From NCBI GenBank assembly GCA_014529385.2, contig CM043945.1:140718241-140782240 (forward strand): a stretch of 64,000 nucleotides of DNA, given 5' to 3'. The position numbers and the translations under genes are program-made. Shown here one piece after another: positions 22,901 to 34,661 of the stretch (positions are counted from its first letter, which is position 1; each line of letters begins with the position of its first letter). The notes below the pieces were generated by a model. It saw nothing but the letters and a program-made list of their open reading frames with translations. It was not told where the DNA came from and did no database searches. Source of the DNA: Adiantum capillus-veneris. Lineage: Eukaryota; Streptophyta; Polypodiopsida; Polypodiales; Pteridaceae.

Positions 22901-23935
22901 AAGTCAAGACACAAACACCCTACATGCTCTTTCTTCTTGAGTCCGGATCGCTTCCCATTGAGGTTGACGGGAGCAAAGCGAACCCCGAACCCCCGACGGC
23001 CTCTAAAACACCGGGGACTGAATGGCGCGCCTCGAGCCTGTCATGGTAAAGCAAACAGGGGGCACAACCTAGCTTGAGCGGCTAGGACGCAAACAACACA
23101 CCACCATAACAAAAATTTCATACCGCGCCCATGCTTGTGTGCATCTTATGTGTAGTGTGCAGCTTATCCTATAAGCATGCAACGACCTAACTGTATAACG
23201 CTCTCATCGCGAGAGGTAACAGAAAATACAAGCCACATCTGGCCTCACCTACCGTGTAGGGGGTCGTAACTGTACGGAAATGACCTAAATATGGCTCCTT
23301 GCTGGTGAATTAAGGCTTAGATTTGAGTTTCTCGTAGTCGTGGTGTGTGATGGATGTGTAAGGACGGAAGCGTACTTTATACCACATGGTTAGCATGCCT
23401 TGCATGGAAAAGTGGAAGCCCGTGGCTACCGTGACCGTCATAAATGTAAAAGTGTACACTAGAAGTGCCTTGCATCGACTAGACTGGTAGGGATTCGTTG
23501 AGATGATATCCTGATTAATGTAGGTGCTCCACTACTCTTGACGTCAAAGCAATCGTAGGACAAATTAGAAGTCTTGTCATATGAAATGGACCAAGCATTT
23601 GGCGTTGTGGAATGAAAAGAAAATTATGTGACACATATATCATATACACCCTAAGTCAATAATCCTGCACGCACCTCATAATATTGTCGACTAAGCATAT
23701 AAGCCAAGATTATGGACTAGTCGTACCAAAAATTTTGATATCAGAAAAGAAATCAGGGCATAACGGTACCCAATGCCAAAAAATGGACAATACTCTGAAA
23801 AGCCACATGCACATATGAAGACAAATAACTATTGTGCCGTGCACCAAAACTGGAGTGTATGTCTGTAACTACTGTGCCCTGCACCAAAACCGGAGTTTAT
23901 GTCGAATCGCGAACTAATGCATCATGCTTACGTTA
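22901..23935. other. Noncoding stretch
   Basis: No gene recognised on either strand. Moderately higher GC at 22970-23060; the rest is AT-rich. May be interior of the transposon suggested by the neighbouring gene. Confidence 0.4.
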
Positions 23936-24488
23936 TCAGACATGTGGACACTGCTTATTTTGATGTGTTCCTAAGCAAATAAAGCAAAATTTTTGACTTT
24001 TTGCACGTTGAAAGTCGGATTGTGATAGTCGCTTCCTAACCACGCTGGTGACGACCATACTTGTTCCTACCACCGAATTATTTTGTGCATGTTGGACCTC
24101 TTTGGTCATAACTGGTGGATAGGCAACCTCTTGGGTTTCCAGCAAGTGAGAAGTTGATCCTGGTAGTGTATTGTAAAAATTAATAGTTTGAGATTTTCCA
24201 CTTGTGTAGACAATATTTGGACCCGTACAGCTAACTTGCGAAATCGGGCATCAAAAGTTTGCCAGTCCTGTCGAGTGACAAACTCCATTGCATCCGGAAA
24301 GTCACTATCATCCTCCAAAATATCAAACACGCTCTGAGGAGGAGGCGTACATACTCGTGGAGAGAAAGATAGACTGCCTGTCGTCCCGGTTGCCATGTGC
24401 GTACCCTCAGTAAGAGTATCCGACCCCGTAGCATCGACAAGTGAAGTAGACTCCAACTATTCGAAGTCAAACATGTGTTGATCATCAA
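23936..24488 (-). pseudogene. Gag-like relic with zinc-knuckle-like tail
   Basis: Two overlapping minus-strand frames fit one broken ORF. The upstream part (from ~24456) is Ser/Thr-rich, then acidic (FDILEDDSDFPDAMEF), then a heptad-like stretch (FDARFRKLAVRVQILSTQVE). The downstream part ends SQKFCFICLGTHQNKQCPH and a stop, a C-x2-C-x3-H-x4-C arrangement one residue shorter than the normal CCHC knuckle. Layout (coiled coil, then C-terminal knuckle) suggests a retroelement Gag or ORF1. No protease or RT follows on this strand. Confidence 0.4.
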
Positions 24489-25350
24489 TTTATGTGTTCA
24501 TGACAAAGACGTGTTGTGCGAACAAAAGAGAAAACAATACCTTGGATTGCGGAAAGGCTCGTAGCCGTATTAAACACAGAAACTCGTAGCAGAGGTCGTG
24601 CTACCTCCGCCGGAGGTTGTAAAAACAATTACCTGATATTGAGAGTACTGCGAAGTGTGATAAGCCTTGCTAATATAGGTAATTCAAATTTTCTGCCATA
24701 TAGGTAATTCCGCAATTCCTTGGTAGCCGAATCAATTATACTTGCAATCGTTAATTGATTTTGAAAGGTAATTGTACGTTGAACTCCCGTCGGAATGCTT
24801 TTCTTAAATCTCTGAGTTTTTGCGCGTAATACGGAGAGAATTTGGCGCTCGAAGTTTGTGCCGGCCGTGTCGAGATGCCGCACCTCTTCGGACCTTGCCG
24901 AATCCGCACACGAGGAAGGGGGTGGGGTACCCCACTGTGGGTACCACCCCTTGTTGTTGAAAATAGGGTGTGGCCACTAACCCCCAAGGGGATTGGGCAT
25001 CCGTGTAATGGGAAAAAACAAGCGCACAGTGGATATGGCCGCTCACAGCAGCGCATGAGCAAGGAAACCGTCCATGGTGGCCACTGAGGTGATCTAGGGG
25101 CTTCGGCCCAAGGTCGTGAAATGCTCCCCCGCCCGACGTGCACCGTAGATCCCGCAAAGGGTGATTTTAACGCAGGTCCACCTCGGCGGCTCCTCCTTGC
25201 AAGGGGGGTTGCCCACGGACTGCCTGCCTGTCGTCTTCCCCACCACAGGAGAGGTGTTCCACGGTTTGGTGACCCCAACATGCAACTTTCTCATACAAGG
25301 TTGTGTGGATCCCCTCCTCCACAGCTATGCCTTTCCCAAAAAAAGAACCA
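24489..25350. other. Gene-free stretch with a GC-rich block
   Basis: From about 24840 to 25320 the sequence is clearly richer in G+C than its surroundings and keeps long open frames on both strands (up to 176 codons), as GC-rich DNA does. None resembles a known protein. It could be the leader of the LTR relic at 25366-25518, read on the minus strand. Confidence 0.45.
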
Positions 25351-25365
25351 AGCTCTTGATATCAA
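25351..25365 (-). other. Probable primer-binding site of a minus-strand LTR relic
   Basis: Minus strand reads TTGATATCAAGAGCT, a two-difference variant of the initiator-Met PBS, just after the LTR-like segment 25366-25518. Confidence 0.45.
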
Positions 25366-25518
25366 TATTAGACAAGGGGAACTAGAACCTAGGAGTCCAC
25401 CACTCAACCACCCACTATATAGCATGACCCCTGGCCCTTTGCCCTAGTTGGACTCCCTTTCCACACTGCCTAGCCCGGCCTTGCCCTTTTCTAGTCCGGC
25501 CTTGCCGTTGTCCTGACA
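25366..25518 (-). repeat. LTR relic related to the element E LTR
   Basis: On the minus strand it begins TGTCAGGACAACGGCAAGG, like the element E LTR start TGTCAGGACAAGGGTCC. It has a TATATAG box (25419-25426 region) at the place where the E LTR has TATATAAA, and is followed by a PBS-like sequence. Length (~153 bp) is close to the 177 bp of the E LTR. No second LTR was found. Confidence 0.5.
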
Positions 25519-25697
25519 CATTGTAGTGCTAGCCGAACCGCCAAGAGACAGAGGGAGAGTCCGATAATTTTGCCCATCACCCAGGAAGCAGGACCTACTT
25601 ACGTGAGCGGTTGCAGCTCATACCAGCTCAATAGCATCGTGCAAGTTGATGTTTTCTCGGCATCACCTGCAAACGTATGGTCCACAAGCCATCATTT

Positions 25698-25698
<1 letters not shown>

Positions 25699-25750
<52 letters not shown>
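25699..25750. repeat. (CT)n microsatellite
   Basis: 26 CT units, directly next to the dispersed repeat at 25755. Confidence 0.97.
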
Positions 25751-25753
<3 letters not shown>

Positions 25754-25754
25754 G

Positions 25755-25960
25755 CAAATCCGGTCCTCAATTGTTGTCAATAGCTTAATTTCTCCATCTT
25801 TTTAAAGTATTGTTCATGCTATCTAGCTAGGTGTTATGCTTTTTGTTGCTCTCTCCACCCAAGCACTCTTGTAAATCTCATTAGGAATCTATTCTAATGA
25901 AATGCCCATTATGTTCATGCTAATTTCCATTACACACAAGTTTTTAGGCCATTAAATGTT

Positions 25961-25966
<6 letters not shown>
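25755..25966 (+). repeat. Dispersed repeat, inverted partner at 61450-61655
   Basis: Matches the reverse complement of 61450-61655 over ~200 bp at roughly 90%, including CCGGTCCTCAATTGTTGTCA, GGTGTTATGCTTTTTGTT and GGCCATTAAATGTTAC. The partner lies immediately upstream of the Helitron helicase relic, so this copy is probably a fragment of the same transposon family. An AG microsatellite follows at 25971-25993. Confidence 0.8.
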
Positions 25967-25993
<27 letters not shown>

Positions 25994-26153
25994 TTGTTAT
26001 CTCTTGTTGCTATGGCATGTGTGTGAAAGAGAGTGCGTAAGAGGGGACTCGTCCACGCATTGTCTGTATCATTTCAAGGTACAGGCATCGAGTGCACCAC
26101 CTCTTAGTGAGCCCACACTCTATGTGTATGTGTGTGTGTCTTGAGAGAGTTCA

Positions 26154-26350
<197 letters not shown>

Positions 26351-26641
26351 TGGCGATGAAGGCGGTATGGTCAGACTGCCAAGTGGCAGAAGTTGGGGAA
26401 GAAGTGAACCCAGAATGTCGACAAGTGAAGGAATTGAAAATACGAGCAATGCAGAAGTTGAATAGCCAGGCCAACCCAAGTGTCAACTCTTCCCACACAC
26501 ACACACACATGCCTCCAACGTTCTGTTCACTCGAATAAACTGCAAAATATCACCTATAAATTGCAGACTATCGCCTCTTCAATACCAACCACACTACTCC
26601 TAATGAATTATTTCACCCTGAGGGGAGGCGAACACACTCAT

Positions 26642-26653
26642 GGGGGGGGGGGG

Positions 26654-26703
<50 letters not shown>

Positions 26704-26765
26704 TCTAACATACTACAGACCATTGCCTAGGGTTGAGAGAGGGGGAGGGGGGGGGGGGGGGGGGG

Positions 26766-26804
<39 letters not shown>
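26642..26804. repeat. Two G-run/(GA)n compound repeats
   Basis: A 14-nt G run leads into (GA)n up to 26700; after 40 bp of unique sequence a ~25-nt G-rich run leads into a second (GA)n ending at 26804. The repeated arrangement suggests duplication or slippage of one compound unit. Confidence 0.93.
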
Positions 26805-28189
<1,385 letters not shown>

Positions 28190-28460
28190 GCCACAACATA
28201 GGTAGAGGAACAGGATCAAGGCCATGGTCCAGAGAGAGGGGAAGAACATGCTAAAGTAGTCTAGAGAATCATGGGCAAGCCCATGGTTGGAGTATCCAAA
28301 AATGAGTGCATTCCATGTGATTATACTTTGAACCAGGAACTGATTCAAAAAACTCTTCGTCGTGTGTTCTGGTGCTGCACTAAATATATATACAGTTGAG
28401 TAGGGCATTTCACGAAGGATTGTTCTTTGCAGACAAGCCTTTTTCGAGGATGAGGGCATA
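28190..28460 (-). pseudogene. Possible PPR-protein relic
   Basis: The minus strand encodes SIITWNALIFGYSNHGLAHD followed by SLDYFSMF, which resembles the plant PPR consensus WNALIxGYxxHGxxxEALxLFxxM. A weaker trace (FLYLCCGTKEC) follows where the next repeat would hold a helix. Only about one motif is readable; it could be chance. PPR proteins act in organelle RNA processing, but this piece could not. Confidence 0.3.
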
Positions 28461-29689
28461 CAGGTGGTGGCTCAGGACATTTACTCATCGCTGTCATTTT
28501 TGTTATGTATATCAATTGCCAAGTCTTATAAGTGCCCTGCCTGGTTTTGTGGTGTGAAATGGGGATATAACTTGCGGAAGTACTGCTCGGAAGCCCACAC
28601 TGATGTGTGTTGTTGTCAACCTCACTAGCTGGCTTGCAAACAAGCCCAGCCTTACCACTCATGGGCTCCAGGCTCCTGCTCCTCTACTTTGTATCGACAA
28701 CAAAATGATATCTAGACACTCTCGACCTTGCAAGAATAAGTGCTATCTCCAACTCCAAACGTTGCTCGGGATCTGCGTGTGGATCTTTTTGCTTGCATGT
28801 GCACGAACATTGTACCTCTCAACAAACTTTGATTGGAGGTTGTGAGCGGGATGGAAATACACACAACATCTCTATAATCACCCGACACACACTCTTGAGA
28901 TAATACACACACACACACACACTATGGGGAACCACTCGGCTTACACAACCCACCTGACCAGGACAACGAACACACCGATGGAGTGAGAGGAGAGAAACTT
29001 TCCATTTGCCCACTCAACACACACACACACACACACAACAAATCAGCTTAAAGGAGGAAGATTTTTTATGCTTGATACAATTGAGCTTGGGCCGACACCA
29101 ATGGGGCAAATAGCTCACACCATATGGATGAAATATGCCGATACAATCACAAATTTGAGCAGAGGCTTTGCTCACATGAGAAACTTACACAGCCAAAAAA
29201 ACAAGAAAAAAAAGAGAAATTCAGCAAAATGGACTGAACCATTGCATTCGCAATGGCCAAAAACCCCAGTCTACAATATCAAAGTGCTCAAATCCGCGCT
29301 CAAATGAGCAGTTTATGGCCAAAACAGGCTCCAAAAATAGCAAAAACTGGGTAGCGGATCTTCATCCTCTTCTCTCTATGTTTTTCTAGTTTTTTCTCAG
29401 GTTTTTTAGCGTCCACATTTTACTTTATCCCCTGGGCACCTTTGGCCTTTTGATTGACCTCAAACGGACCCCGAACAGACCAAAAAATGGCCACGTAGTG
29501 CGTTTTTGTTACCTTTCTACATCCATCCACACACCTGGCACTCATTTATCCCAATAATGCATCCCACAATCACATGAAGTGCCCCCAAATATAGTTCTCA
29601 TGGTGACCTTACTGCATAATTCATCACAAGGAAGCACGGATGTTGTGTCCTCGCTTATCCACGTCAAATCTTGATCCCATTCGACCTCC
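28461..29689. other. Noncoding stretch
   Basis: No gene recognised. Short CA repeats at about 28903-28921 and 29018-29038. Confidence 0.5.
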
Positions 29690-30490
29690 TCATGCCACTG
29701 GATGTCATTTGACGTACCTGCTTACCTCATGGCGTGATCCTGCAAATATATTCCTTGAGAAGTTTTCATTATCTTTGCTAAATCCTTATCTTGCATCTGT
29801 CCATAATGTTCCAATGCGCTCATCCTATCCAGCTGAACCTCTTGTAATTGTAAGAGCCTCTCTTTGAATGCATCATTGGACTACCCAAGAAACTTTTCTA
29901 GCATCTTCACCGCAGGCAACTCTACTTCCACAAGCTATAGTTCTTCCTTTCAATATACCAAATGAAATGGAGTAAACCATGTACCTGTCTTCATTGAAGT
30001 ACGGTAAGCCCATAATGCACTAGGCAATGCCAAATCCCAATTCTTTCCTTGGTGCTCTGTCACTTTCGAAAGAATTTGTACCAACTCACCATTGAATCTT
30101 TCATTTAAGCCATTACATTTTGGATAATAAAGAGTTGTATACTGGTGCCTAATCTTCATCTTTGTGCATAAAAAGTCTAATAGTTTAGCTCTAAATCCTG
30201 GCCCCTTATCCGAAAGTAGCTCTAGTGGCACCCCAAACTTGCAACATATTTCATCGTACACAAATTTTTCCACATCCTTTGCAAAGATTTGTTTTACTGC
30301 TATAGCCTCTGCCCATCTAGAGAGATAGTTCACTGCAGTCAAAATATAGCTTTTGCCCCTGCTTGTGATAGGTAATGGGCCTATTGCATCAATCCCCCAC
30401 TTTTCAAACACATCAAATGCCATAATGGTTTTTCGTAGCTTTGTATTCAACACTCTCTTCCCAAATGATTGACATCTGTTGCAGAATCTA
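29690..30490 (-). pseudogene. Ty3/gypsy integrase fragment
   Basis: On the minus strand: the end of the zinc domain (CNRCQSFGKR), then FEKWGIDAIGPLP (first Asp), LLSDKGPGFRAKLLDF (second Asp) and YYPKCNGLNERFNGELV (catalytic Glu kept). SALWAYRTSMKTGTWFTPFH follows, then a diverged tail with a stop after FHLVY and readable VEVELPAVKMLEKFLG. It is similar to the integrase of element B but is not the same family copy. No LTR or other pol domain was found around it. Confidence 0.9.
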
Positions 30491-31171
30491 TGAGTCCTAT
30501 GATGAGAGATGAGCTACACTAGCTAGACACTACTATACAGATAGGTAGACCCATGCTAGTTTTGTGTGGTGAGAGGATGGAATTTTGCACATTTCATTAT
30601 CCGAGCCAATTAATTTTCCTTGAAAAACTCAAGAGCTTTGTTTAGGATCCTTCTACACATCAGCACTTTTTTCCCTTTTGGGTTTCTCCCTCTAGACATT
30701 TAGGTTTGAGACCTTAGTATAGGATTTCTTTTTATTTGCATTTAGGTAATAAAATTTCAGTTTTATGCTTACACACCTTTGTAGGTGATAGTGTTTTGTT
30801 TATGATTTTGTAGCAAAGATGGACTTGAGCTTTCACAAACCATGGATACCTTGAGCTTCAACAGTGCATATTTGCTTCCACAGCTATTGAGTAGATCCAT
30901 CACATACCTCCAAGTGTACTACTTCTCATTAGTCATGTTTGTGGACATTTATATTTGTTGATTGTGGTTTTTCATGGTTTGATTGAGTGCATTTAGTTAT
31001 TTTTTGTTATTTGCCATTATAGATGTATAATTTGTCTTTGCTTTAGTTAATTGACGTAGAGTTTAGTCTTATCGATGAGCCTTGAGGTTAGGAGGCAGTG
31101 ACTTTAGGTTAGCTCTATTACTTGACACTTAGTCCTAGTTAGTAAAATTGTTTCAATGTTTGAGGCCTTAG
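30491..31171. other. Noncoding stretch
   Basis: AT-rich sequence without recognisable genes or repeats. Confidence 0.5.
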
Positions 31172-31345
31172 AAGTGTTTTAGACACAGAGAGTCTTGCTT
31201 ACTTAAACAACAAAGAACACTAGTGAGAATACAAAGAAAATGGAAGCAAAAAACAAGAGTGTCACAAGTGTTTTAGACACAGAGAGTCTTGCTTACTTAA
31301 ACAACAAAGAACACTAGTGAGAATACAAAGAAAATGGAAGCAAAA
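31172..31345. repeat. 80-bp tandem duplication, period 94 bp
   Basis: 31172-31251 is repeated essentially perfectly at 31266-31345 (AAGTGTTTTAGACACAGAG to GGAAGCAAAA), with a 14-bp spacer. Near identity implies a recent event. Confidence 0.95.
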
Positions 31346-31585
31346 TTAATTTTAGCAAGTGCAAGTTATTTGTCCTTAATGGCAGTGTAGCATTTCATAA
31401 TTATTTGCCTTTACTCATTACCACATACATGATTTTCCTTTCCCATATTCTTTATTACCATATGATTGAGCTTGCTACCTCTTTTTTTTTTTTTTGGTAG
31501 CACCAACAAGAAGCAACATATGATCTTTAGCGATGCTATTTTTAGCATACATTGCTTCTTTTTTGACATGCATATCATTTGTATA

Positions 31586-31864
31586 TGTAGACATGTAGTA
31601 GTGTTAGTGTGTATACGCACTTCACCAGGGGCACTTTTCTCCCACTGGGTTTTTCCCCTTGGACATCTGGTGTGAAAGGACACCTTATCTCTTAGGGTTT
31701 CATATAAGCTTTGTAGCTTTGAGTTTGTATATACACTATTATTCCAATACAGAGAGATAGACTATAGAGATCTCGTACGCAAGCTCTGTGTCTTCTCCTT
31801 CTCCATCTTCTTCCTACTCTGAGTTGTTGTCTTCCTTATGTTTCCTGTTTCATCATCTTCAACA
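31586..31864 (+). repeat. 5' LTR of copia C
   Basis: 279 bp, followed 2 nt later by the PBS. Confidence 0.95.
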
Positions 31865-31866
31865 AT

Positions 31867-31878
31867 TGGTATCACAGC
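31867..31878 (+). other. Primer-binding site of copia C
   Basis: TGGTATCACAGC, one mismatch from the initiator-Met consensus TGGTATCAGAGC. Confidence 0.85.
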
Positions 31879-32263
31879 AAGGTGATTTCCAGAGCCACTA
31901 CTTGTGTTTTCGCGTCCGCGCGAGCAATCGCAGTTTTCAGGCAGTTTTCGGAAAATTTGCTCGTGGGAGCATCCCCGACGTTCCGGGAGTATTCTGATTA
32001 GGTGACCTGGGGTTTTACCCCCCTTTTGAAGCCATTCGAGCCCTCAGAATTTTGTTCTGAGCAGCGTAGCAGAAGTTACTTTTCGGAGGCGTTTAGATCA
32101 AGAGGGTGTGCTTTTTGACAGATTTTCTTTAGGTAAACAGTTCTTTTGGGAAGCAACTTGTCTTAGCTTTGTGCTGAGATTTTGTGTAGAGTTCTGCTTG
32201 CATTGGAGAGGATATTTGTGAATCTCTTGGAGGTTATTTTTCTCTCTTGTGTGCATCCACAGT

Positions 32264-33541
32264 ATGGCTCAATCTACGGAGAAAGAGATTTTTGGTGCGT
32301 TTACATCTGAAGACAAATTGGATGGTACCAACTATTCTCTTTGGTTTTTTATGGACAAAAATGTTTTGTTTGGTAAAGGATTGTGGGATTATGTATCTGG
32401 AGATGAAGTTCGTCCAGGTAGCATTGCACCTGCCACGCCTGGACGTGGTGCAGCTGTTGGTGCAGGACCCTCACAAGTCACTCCAGAGAAAAAGAGATGG
32501 GATACTAAAGATGCACAAGCTATGGCTGTGATTGCCTTAACCATAAAGAGGACAATCACACCACATATAAGATCTTGTAGAACTTCTGAGGATGCTTGGA
32601 ACACTCTGCAAGCTATGTTTGGAGGAAGAAACGCTGCCAGAATAGAGTTTTTGAAGAAACAACTTGACAAAATACAGATGGACGAAGGTGACGATATTGT
32701 CGAGCATCTTACAAAAATCAGGGATCTTAAAGAGCAATTGCTTAGCATTGATGAAGTGATTCCAGAGAAGGACTTGGTTTCCAAAACACTCAATTCACTA
32801 CCACCATCTTATCTGACTTTTCAGACTTCTTTGACTCTGTCTTTGCGAGCTAATCCTGAGCCTCTTCATTTTGAAGAGTTAGTGGCTTTGCTATTGCAGG
32901 AGGATCAATCACGTAAGAACAAGTCTTTACAGGTGGACGGTATGGATCATGCTCTTGTTGTACAGAACAAAAACAAGGGTAAAGAGAGTGCTCCTTACTC
33001 CAAGTCTAGTGCAGGACAATCTTCAGAGAAGTCTAAAGGTGATTCCGACAAGTCCAAGAAGAAAGGTAAATGTCACTACTGCAAGAAACCTGGTCACTAC
33101 ATTAGTGAGTGTAAAAAGCGAATTGCTAAAGAAAAGAAGAAAGAGTCAAGTTTGGTTGTTTCAGCTTTTGGTGATTCTTCTACAGCTAAAGAAGAGTCTG
33201 CAAACTTTGTGCATGATTATTATGCTTTCGTAGTATGTTCAGATTTTTCTGCTTACAGTGTTGACGAGACACAAATGATTTGGTACTTTGATAGTGGTGC
33301 ATCCAGGCATATTACTTCAAGGAAGGATTTGTTTTGTTCATTGGATGCAGCTCCAGCAGGAAAGAAGGTGACATGTGCAAATAATGCTTCTTATCCAATC
33401 AAAGGCGTTGGTAAGATTTTGATTACCATTTCACATGGTTCAGATTTATGCTTGCCAGATGTCTTATATGTTCTAGGGATCAAGAAGAATTTGTTGTCTG
33501 TATCCTCTCTTGCAAAAAAATGGTCTTCGGGTCATTTTTGA
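32264..33541 (+). pseudogene. Copia C Gag and protease
   Basis: Start chosen at the ATG at 32264 (MAQSTEKEIFGAFTSED); an earlier in-frame ATG at 32249 adds five residues. The N-terminal Gag pattern is LDGTNYSLWFFMDKNVLFG and KGLWDYVSG; the UBN2-like middle reads EHLTKIRDLKEQLLSIDE and LNSLPPSYLTFQTSL. The CCHC knuckle is intact (CHYCKKPGHYISEC, from 33071), followed by a Lys-rich linker and protease WYFDSGASRHITSRKD (Asp at 33290). The frame runs into a stop at 33539-33541 because the A7 run near 33516 has one base too many relative to the downstream pol frame. An A-run indel can be a real mutation or an assembly error. Confidence 0.92.
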
Positions 33542-34661
33542 GGATGACAGATGTGTTGTACGAGATCGAGAGAATGGTTATTCTCTTATCACTACAGGTA
33601 CGCTGGAAAATGGACTATTTGTGCTAGATCGTTATGAAAAGAAAATTCAGGTATGTATTGCAGAAACAAAGACTCAGGCCATGCAGGATGCTGAGTTGTG
33701 GCATGCTAGATTTGGGCATGTTAGTTATGGCAGTTTGATGACTTTACAATGTCATAATATGGTGCATGATTTTTCTTTATTGGAGATGCCACCAAGACAT
33801 GTATGTGAAGGTTGCGTTCTTGGAAAGATGCACAGATTTTCATTTTCGCAGGATGGTTCAGTTAGAGGGACACGAAAGTTGCAGCTTGTACATAGTGATG
33901 TATGTGGTCCTATGAGGACACCATCTATAGGAAACAGCCTTTATTTTGTGACCTTCATTGATGACTTTTCCAGGTTTTGTTGGGTGTATCCACTCAAAGC
34001 AAAGTCAGATGTGTTTGCAGTTTTTCAAGATTATGTCACCATGGTTGAAAATGAAACAGGTTGCAAAGTACAGACTCTTCGTACCGATCGAGGAGGTGAA
34101 TACATGTCAGGTGCATTTAAGGATTTTTTGGGAAAGAAAGGAATTAAACACCAATGCACTATGCCATACACACCACAACAGAATGGTGTTGCAGAAAGGA
34201 AGAACAAGTCTTTAATGGAGATGGCTAGATGTATGCTCAAGGCTAAGAGTTTGCCTCATAAGCTATGGATGGAGGCAGTTGCTTGTGCAACACATGTTTT
34301 GAACATGTGTCCTACTCGTGCCTTGAAGACCATTACTCCATATGAAGCTTGGTATGACAGAAAACCTTCAGTCAGTTATCTTCGTGTTTTTGGTTGTCTT
34401 GCTTATGCTCACATCCCTCAGCAGTTACGTGGGAAGCTTGATGATAAGGCAATCAAATGTATATTTGTGGGGTATAGTAGTGGAAGTAAAGGTTATAGAC
34501 TTTACAATCCTGCTACAAACAAGATTTTTGAAAGTCGTGATGTAATTTTTGCAGAAACTACTACTCAACCTATGGTTGCTTTTGATGTACCTCATATGCA
34601 GACACATGATGTATTTGAAGGTTTGCTTCCTTCTTTTGTGGAGAATCAAGAATCACAATAG
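33510..34661 (+). pseudogene. Copia C integrase
   Basis: Pre-integrase region LWHARFGHVSYGSL and zinc site CEGCVLGK; catalytic core with Asp at 33897 (VHSDVCGP), Asp at 34086 (RTDRGGEY) and Glu at 34194 (NGVAERKN); then YEAWYDRKPSVSYLRVFGC and GYSSGSKGYRLYNP. All HHCC and DDE residues are present. A single TAG at 34659-34661 (after NQESQ) separates it from the RT frame, which continues in phase. Confidence 0.93.

Noticed and set aside
24751-25281. 176-codon minus-strand ORF and overlapping ORFs on both strands
   Set aside because: GC-rich sequence keeps several frames open at once; composition is Pro/Arg/Gly-rich with no family resemblance.
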